From assembly GCA_947460445.1 (NCBI GenBank), contig CANHHS010000061.1, positions 1-9,573 of the forward strand: a DNA stretch of 9,573 nt. Direction: 5' to 3'. A program made the position numbers and the translations under genes. Below, in pieces: positions 6,345-9,573 of this stretch. How positions within the stretch are numbered: the stretch's first letter is position 1; the number at the start of each line of letters is the position of its first letter. The notes below the pieces were generated by a model that searched no databases, was not told the origin of the DNA, and saw only the letters and a list, made by a program, of their open reading frames with translations. Source of the stretch: Opitutia bacterium. GTDB lineage: Bacteria > Verrucomicrobiota > Verrucomicrobiia > Opitutales > UBA953.

Positions 6345-7484
6345 TTACGTAGGGATTGCCTCCGCCCGGTCATACGACGCATCCCAATCTTTCCAGATAG
6401 TTTCGTAACCAGCCTTGCTGAGCATTTCGGAAACCTCAGCGGGTGAGCGGGTGTCTTCAATCGAGAATTGCTCCAAGGAGGCCTCTGCGCCCTCGGAGTA
6501 ACCTGCGGGATTGGTGCGCGAGCCCGCTGACATCGCAGTGACGCCAAGGCGAAAGGCTTTATCGCGGAAAGCGGCACTTTCGCGGGTGCTTAAATTTAAT
6601 TCAACTTCTCCATTCAAGAGACGGAATGCACAGATTGCTTGGACAAGGTCTCGATCAGTCATTTCGACCTTTGGCTGCAGGTTGCCTTCATGTGGCCGCA
6701 AGCGCGGGAAGGACACGCTGAATCGGCTACGCCAATGTTTGCGTTCGAGCCATTCGAGGTGCAGTGCCGTGAAGAAGCACTCCGTACGCCAGTCTTCGAG
6801 GCCAAATAGCCCGCCTAAGCCAATTTTATGTACACCCGCCTGACCAACGCGATCGGGTGCATCTAGCCGCCAGGCAAACTCGGATTTGCGTCCCTTCGGG
6901 TGATGGGTGCGGTATGTTTCCGCATGGTAAGTCTCTTGGTAAACTAAGATAGCATTTAATCCGTGCTGTCGGAGCCTGACATATTCTTCGACCTCTAGAG
7001 GTTGAACCTCCATGGATAATGAAGCGAAGTGTGGACGCAGGAGGTCGAGCGCTTGAACGAAATAATCCACGCCAACTTTTGTCGATTCTCCTGTTAGCAG
7101 CAGTGCATGATCAATGCCGAGTTTGCGAATGGCGGCAGCTTCGCGCAGGATTTCAATCGGGTTCAGTGTTCGCCGCGGGACTTTATTTCCAGCGCTATAG
7201 CCACAATAAGTACATACATTCTGACATTCATTCGAGAGGTATGCGGGAGCGAATAGCTGCATCGTTCGTCCGAATCGCTGGACGGTTCGTGCGTGGCTCA
7301 GCTGAGCCATTGTTTCAAGGTAAGGTTGTGCTGCCGGCGAGATGAGGGCTCGAAAATCGTCGAGTTGGCAGTTGCCGGTTTTCGCACGGTCGAGTGCCTG
7401 GAGAACGTCTTTTTCCGTGCATGCAGTAATGCTGGCTCGGGTAATATCCCAAGGGTGAGCGGCATGGACTTCGGCAAAAGACAC
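6345..7484 (-). CDS. thiH: 2-iminoacetate synthase (tyrosine lyase), radical SAM
   Basis: ThiH splits tyrosine by radical SAM chemistry into p-cresol and 2-iminoacetate (dehydroglycine), the C2-N fragment that ThiG uses for the thiazole ring of thiamine. The 379 residues match E. coli ThiH in length. The cluster-binding motif is SNECQNVCTYCGYS (84-97) with C87, C91 and C94 in the CxxxCxxC spacing. Further ThiH features are LLLTGESTKVGVDYF, SMEVQPLEVEEY, VYQETYH, KIGLGGLFGLEDWRTE, SFPRLRPH, and STRESAAFRD near the C-terminus. The start is GTG (7482-7484): an in-frame TAA lies three codons upstream and there is no ATG in the first 50 codons. No thiG, thiS, thiF or thiE is in the window, and I see no TPP riboswitch before it. 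ThiH rather than ThiO suggests a tyrosine-based thiazole route, usual in anaerobes and many Gram-negatives. Confidence 0.95.
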   Translation of the reverse strand: MSFAEVHAAHPWDITRASITACTEKDVLQALDRAKTGNCQLDDFRALISPAAQPYLETMAQLSHARTVQRFGRTMQLFAPAYLSNECQNVCTYCGYSAGNKVPRRTLNPIEILREAAAIRKLGIDHALLLTGESTKVGVDYFVQALDLLRPHFASLSMEVQPLEVEEYVRLRQHGLNAILVYQETYHAETYRTHHPKGRKSEFAWRLDAPDRVGQAGVHKIGLGGLFGLEDWRTECFFTALHLEWLERKHWRSRFSVSFPRLRPHEGNLQPKVEMTDRDLVQAICAFRLLNGEVELNLSTRESAAFRDKAFRLGVTAMSAGSRTNPAGYSEGAEASLEQFSIEDTRSPAEVSEMLSKAGYETIWKDWDASYDRAEAIPT

Positions 7485-7565
7485 GCTGATAACTTAGAAG
7501 CGAAAGGGCGGAGCGCAAGCGTCTCGGGCGTTGCAGAAGTAAAGGCTTACCCTCAACTTTAAGCC
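7485..7565. promoter_or_regulatory. Short divergent gap between thiH and the ABC importer genes
   Basis: These 81 bases separate two genes that both start with GTG and face away from each other, so promoters for both should lie here or reach into the genes. I looked for a TPP riboswitch on the thiH strand; the conserved CUGAGA and the rest of the THI-box core are absent and the space is too short. No convincing -35/-10 pair is visible on either strand, and no close Shine-Dalgarno precedes either start. The regulatory call rests only on gene orientation. Confidence 0.35.
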
Positions 7566-8279
7566 GTGCCCGATCTGCGCGCCGAACTCATTTCGAAGGC
7601 CTATGGCAGCGTCCAGGTCTTAAAAGGTGTTAGCCTGCACCTAAGGCCGGCAGAGCTCGTTTGTATGATTGGTTCTTCTGGCTGCGGGAAGTCGACCCTA
7701 CTGCGCTGTCTCAATGGACTGGAATCTGTGGATGGGGGTTCAATTACTTTAGATGGAGCCCCCGTTGCTCCTCTCGATCTTCGCCGGCGTGTTGGCTTGG
7801 TCTTCCAGGGATTTCATCTCTTCCCGCATTTAGATGTCATGGGCAATCTGTTACTCGCACCTGGATTGTTGCGGCCTGAATTTACAAAAGAAGACACGGA
7901 TTATGCCAAGCAATTACTCGCGCGTGTTGGCGTGTCGGCGGAATTATTTAATCGCCGGCCGCATCAACTTTCCGGCGGGCAGCAACAGCGCGTTGCCATT
8001 GCTCGCGCGCTAGCGCTGCGCCCAGACGCAGTGCTCTACGATGAGCCGACGAGCGCACTTGATCCTGAGCGAACTGCCGACGTCGTTGCGCTTATTCGTG
8101 ACCGTCAGCAAGAAGGCCTCGCTCAAATTGTCGTTACACATGATATGCCTTTTGCGCGCGCGCTTGCGTGTCGCACCATTCACCTCGACCACGGGGAAAT
8201 TGTGGCAGATGCCACAGATTTACTAACGGCACCACGCGATGAACGTACCCAGCGCTTTCTCCGCGCATGTCTAGCATGA
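7566..8279 (+). CDS. Polar amino-acid ABC transporter ATP-binding protein (GlnQ/HisP type)
   Basis: This is the ATPase that powers an amino-acid importer from the cytoplasmic side of the inner membrane. The 237 residues hold every nucleotide-binding element: Walker A GSSGCGKST (36-44), Q-loop VFQGFHLFPHL (79-89), signature LSGGQQQRVAIARAL (135-149), Walker B VLYDEPTSALDP (156-167) with D159 and E160, and switch histidine H192 in VVTHDM. The run LFPHLDVMGNL and the overall length are typical of the PAAT (polar amino acid) family. The start is GTG at 7566, fixed by an in-frame TAA at 7560-7562 just upstream. The TGA (8277-8279) overlaps the ATG of the next gene as ATGA, the common sign of translational coupling, and that gene is the matching permease. 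The amino acid carried cannot be inferred from the ATPase. Confidence 0.95.
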   Translation: MPDLRAELISKAYGSVQVLKGVSLHLRPAELVCMIGSSGCGKSTLLRCLNGLESVDGGSITLDGAPVAPLDLRRRVGLVFQGFHLFPHLDVMGNLLLAPGLLRPEFTKEDTDYAKQLLARVGVSAELFNRRPHQLSGGQQQRVAIARALALRPDAVLYDEPTSALDPERTADVVALIRDRQQEGLAQIVVTHDMPFARALACRTIHLDHGEIVADATDLLTAPRDERTQRFLRACLA

Positions 8280-9573
8280 GATACGCGCTCGTATTGTTAA
8301 TGGTATCGCTGGCGGCGCGTGAGCCCTTGCCCGAGTTAACTTGGGGTGCAGCCACTGACGGCAATGTGCCGTACGCGTTTCACCCAGACGAGACCGATGC
8401 ACTCGTGGGCTTTGAGAAAGACATTGTTGATGCTATTGCGCGTCGCATCGGGCGACAGCCAAAAGCCATTCGTAACGATTGGGATGGCTTAGTTCCAGGA
8501 GTGCAAGCTGGCACATACGATATAGCCATCAACGGAATTGAGATCAGTGATGACCGAGCCAAAGAGGTCGATTTTTCCATTCCGTATTTTAAATGTTACG
8601 AACAAATCGTGGTTCGTCGCGGTGGCCCCCGTCCTGAATCACTTGCAGCGATGTCAGGTCTGCGTGTGGGTACGCTTGGTCAGACGTTGGCACTTGAATT
8701 ATTGGAGAATGCCCCGGGCGTTGAGGCCGTTCGGTATGACCAAGAATTGCAGGCTTACAACGATCTCGCGGCGGGTCGTATCGACGCGGTCCTGCTCGAT
8801 GTGCCGATTGCCAAGTATTATGCAGGCCCTGATCCACGCCTTGAATTAATCGGCGAGCCGATTGGAGAAATTCGTTACGCTATTGCGTTGCGCAAAGGGA
8901 GCGCCCTCAAGGCTCCGATTGACGCTGCATTGCGTGGCATGATTGCGGATGGCGAACTGCGACGGATTCTCTCCAAGTGGGATCTCTGGGGGCCTGCGCA
9001 GGCGTCTTTACACGGGCAACCTCCTGAACCACTCGGAACGCCAGATGGCTACCTAGATTATGTGAGCCGTGTGCGCGACTCGGTTTCTTGGACAGAAAAG
9101 CTTGCACGGTATTTTTCACCCGAAGCCCTTTCGCTCTTAGGCAAAGGCGCCGGTTTGACGCTCGCGCTTTCGTTGAGCGCGATGGCCTTGGCTGTTGCGC
9201 TTGGTCTCGCACTTGCCTTGGCACGCGTTTACGGCCCAACGCCAGTTTCATGGCTAGCGGCAACCTGGATTGAGGTTATTCGCGGAACACCCCTGCTTAT
9301 TCAAACGCTCTTTCTGTATTATGGATTACCCAATATCGGTATCCAGCTCCCACCGTTTGTCGCTGGCGTCTTGGCGTTAGGAGTGAACTACGCTGCATAC
9401 GAGGCGGAGAATTATCGAAGTGGCTTGCGTGGCGTTCCCCGAGGCCAACTCGAAGCAGCTTTAGACTTGGGGCTTACACAGCGCCAGGCATTACGACACG
9501 TGATTGTTCCGCAAGCACTGCGCGTGTGTCTGCCGACGATGACGAACGACTTTATCAGTCTTCTGAAAGATTC
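8276..9573 (+). CDS. Fused substrate-binding protein / permease of a polar amino-acid ABC importer, partial at right edge
   Basis: The frame from ATG 8276 stays open to the end of the window (432 codons). Residues 1-14 (MRYALVLLMVSLAA) look like a short signal peptide. Residues about 20-240 form a periplasmic amino-acid-binding domain (SBP family 3): LVGFEKDIVDAIA (43-55), DDRAKEVDFSIPYF (92-105), GRIDAVLLDVPIA (167-179). R94 and D175 align with R75 and D157 of E. coli GlnH, which grip the carboxylate and amino groups of the ligand. From about 288 it becomes a HisM/GlnP-type permease: hydrophobic helices near 291-317, 335-350 and 359-376, and an EAA loop EAALDLGLTQRQALRHVIVP (393-412) that docks on the ATPase. 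The sequence stops shortly after, at SLLKD, so probably one or two membrane helices are missing. Binding domain and permease are usually separate proteins in Gram-negatives; single-polypeptide GlnP-type fusions are known. The ligand is probably a polar amino acid. Confidence 0.92.
   Translation, partial: MRYALVLLMVSLAAREPLPELTWGAATDGNVPYAFHPDETDALVGFEKDIVDAIARRIGRQPKAIRNDWDGLVPGVQAGTYDIAINGIEISDDRAKEVDFSIPYFKCYEQIVVRRGGPRPESLAAMSGLRVGTLGQTLALELLENAPGVEAVRYDQELQAYNDLAAGRIDAVLLDVPIAKYYAGPDPRLELIGEPIGEIRYAIALRKGSALKAPIDAALRGMIADGELRRILSKWDLWGPAQASLHGQPPEPLGTPDGYLDYVSRVRDSVSWTEKLARYFSPEALSLLGKGAGLTLALSLSAMALAVALGLALALARVYGPTPVSWLAATWIEVIRGTPLLIQTLFLYYGLPNIGIQLPPFVAGVLALGVNYAAYEAENYRSGLRGVPRGQLEAALDLGLTQRQALRHVIVPQALRVCLPTMTNDFISLLKD

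Noticed and set aside
6157..6408. Open frames opposite rsmE and thiH on the plus strand, such as this 83-codon one
   Set aside because: Their translations are rich in Arg, Ser and Pro, show no motif, and are explained as shadows of the conserved genes on the other strand.
7485..7565. TPP riboswitch before thiH
   Set aside because: The conserved THI-box core is missing and the gap is too short for the full element.

Overview
The window reads as ordinary, tightly packed chromosome of a Gram-negative bacterium with moderate GC content. Ten protein genes cover nearly everything. The longest non-coding stretch is 193 bases (4242-4434). I see no rRNA, tRNA, CRISPR array, insertion sequence or phage gene. 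The gene mix (accD next to folC, a binding-protein/permease fusion, odd zinc knuckles in AccD and ComF, almost no Shine-Dalgarno sites) gives me the impression of a member of the Verrucomicrobiota/PVC group, perhaps Opitutae. That is an impression, not something the sequence proves.

Layout. Bases 1-3498 are all on the plus strand: the C-terminal part of an M20 metallopeptidase, accD (acetyl-CoA carboxylase beta subunit), folC (folate polyglutamylation) and a RluA-type pseudouridine synthase that overlaps folC by one base. Next comes comF on the minus strand, meeting the pseudouridine synthase tail to tail. A 193-base divergent control region rich in inverted repeats separates comF from a plus-strand MalY/PatB-type C-S lyase. 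The minus-strand pair thiH-rsmE (3-base gap) then meets the C-S lyase tail to tail. Finally, an 81-base divergent gap leads into a plus-strand amino-acid ABC importer: a GlnQ-type ATPase overlapping by four bases a fused substrate-binding/permease protein that runs off the right edge.

How the genes relate. AccD (fatty-acid synthesis), FolC (folate), RluA-type and RsmE (rRNA modification), ThiH (thiamine thiazole) and ComF are housekeeping functions without a shared pathway. The ABC importer is a clear functional unit. The C-S lyase may handle cystathionine or cysteine-like sulfur compounds.

Most worth a second look: an AccD that has lost three of the four zinc-ribbon cysteines but keeps its catalytic core; a set of interleaved inverted repeats before the C-S lyase, including a perfect 16-bp palindrome; a second perfect 16-bp palindrome lying across the shared stop codons after the same gene; both convergent junctions being a single shared TTAA; and no start codon with a normally spaced Shine-Dalgarno site. 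I found no convincing undescribed multi-gene system here.
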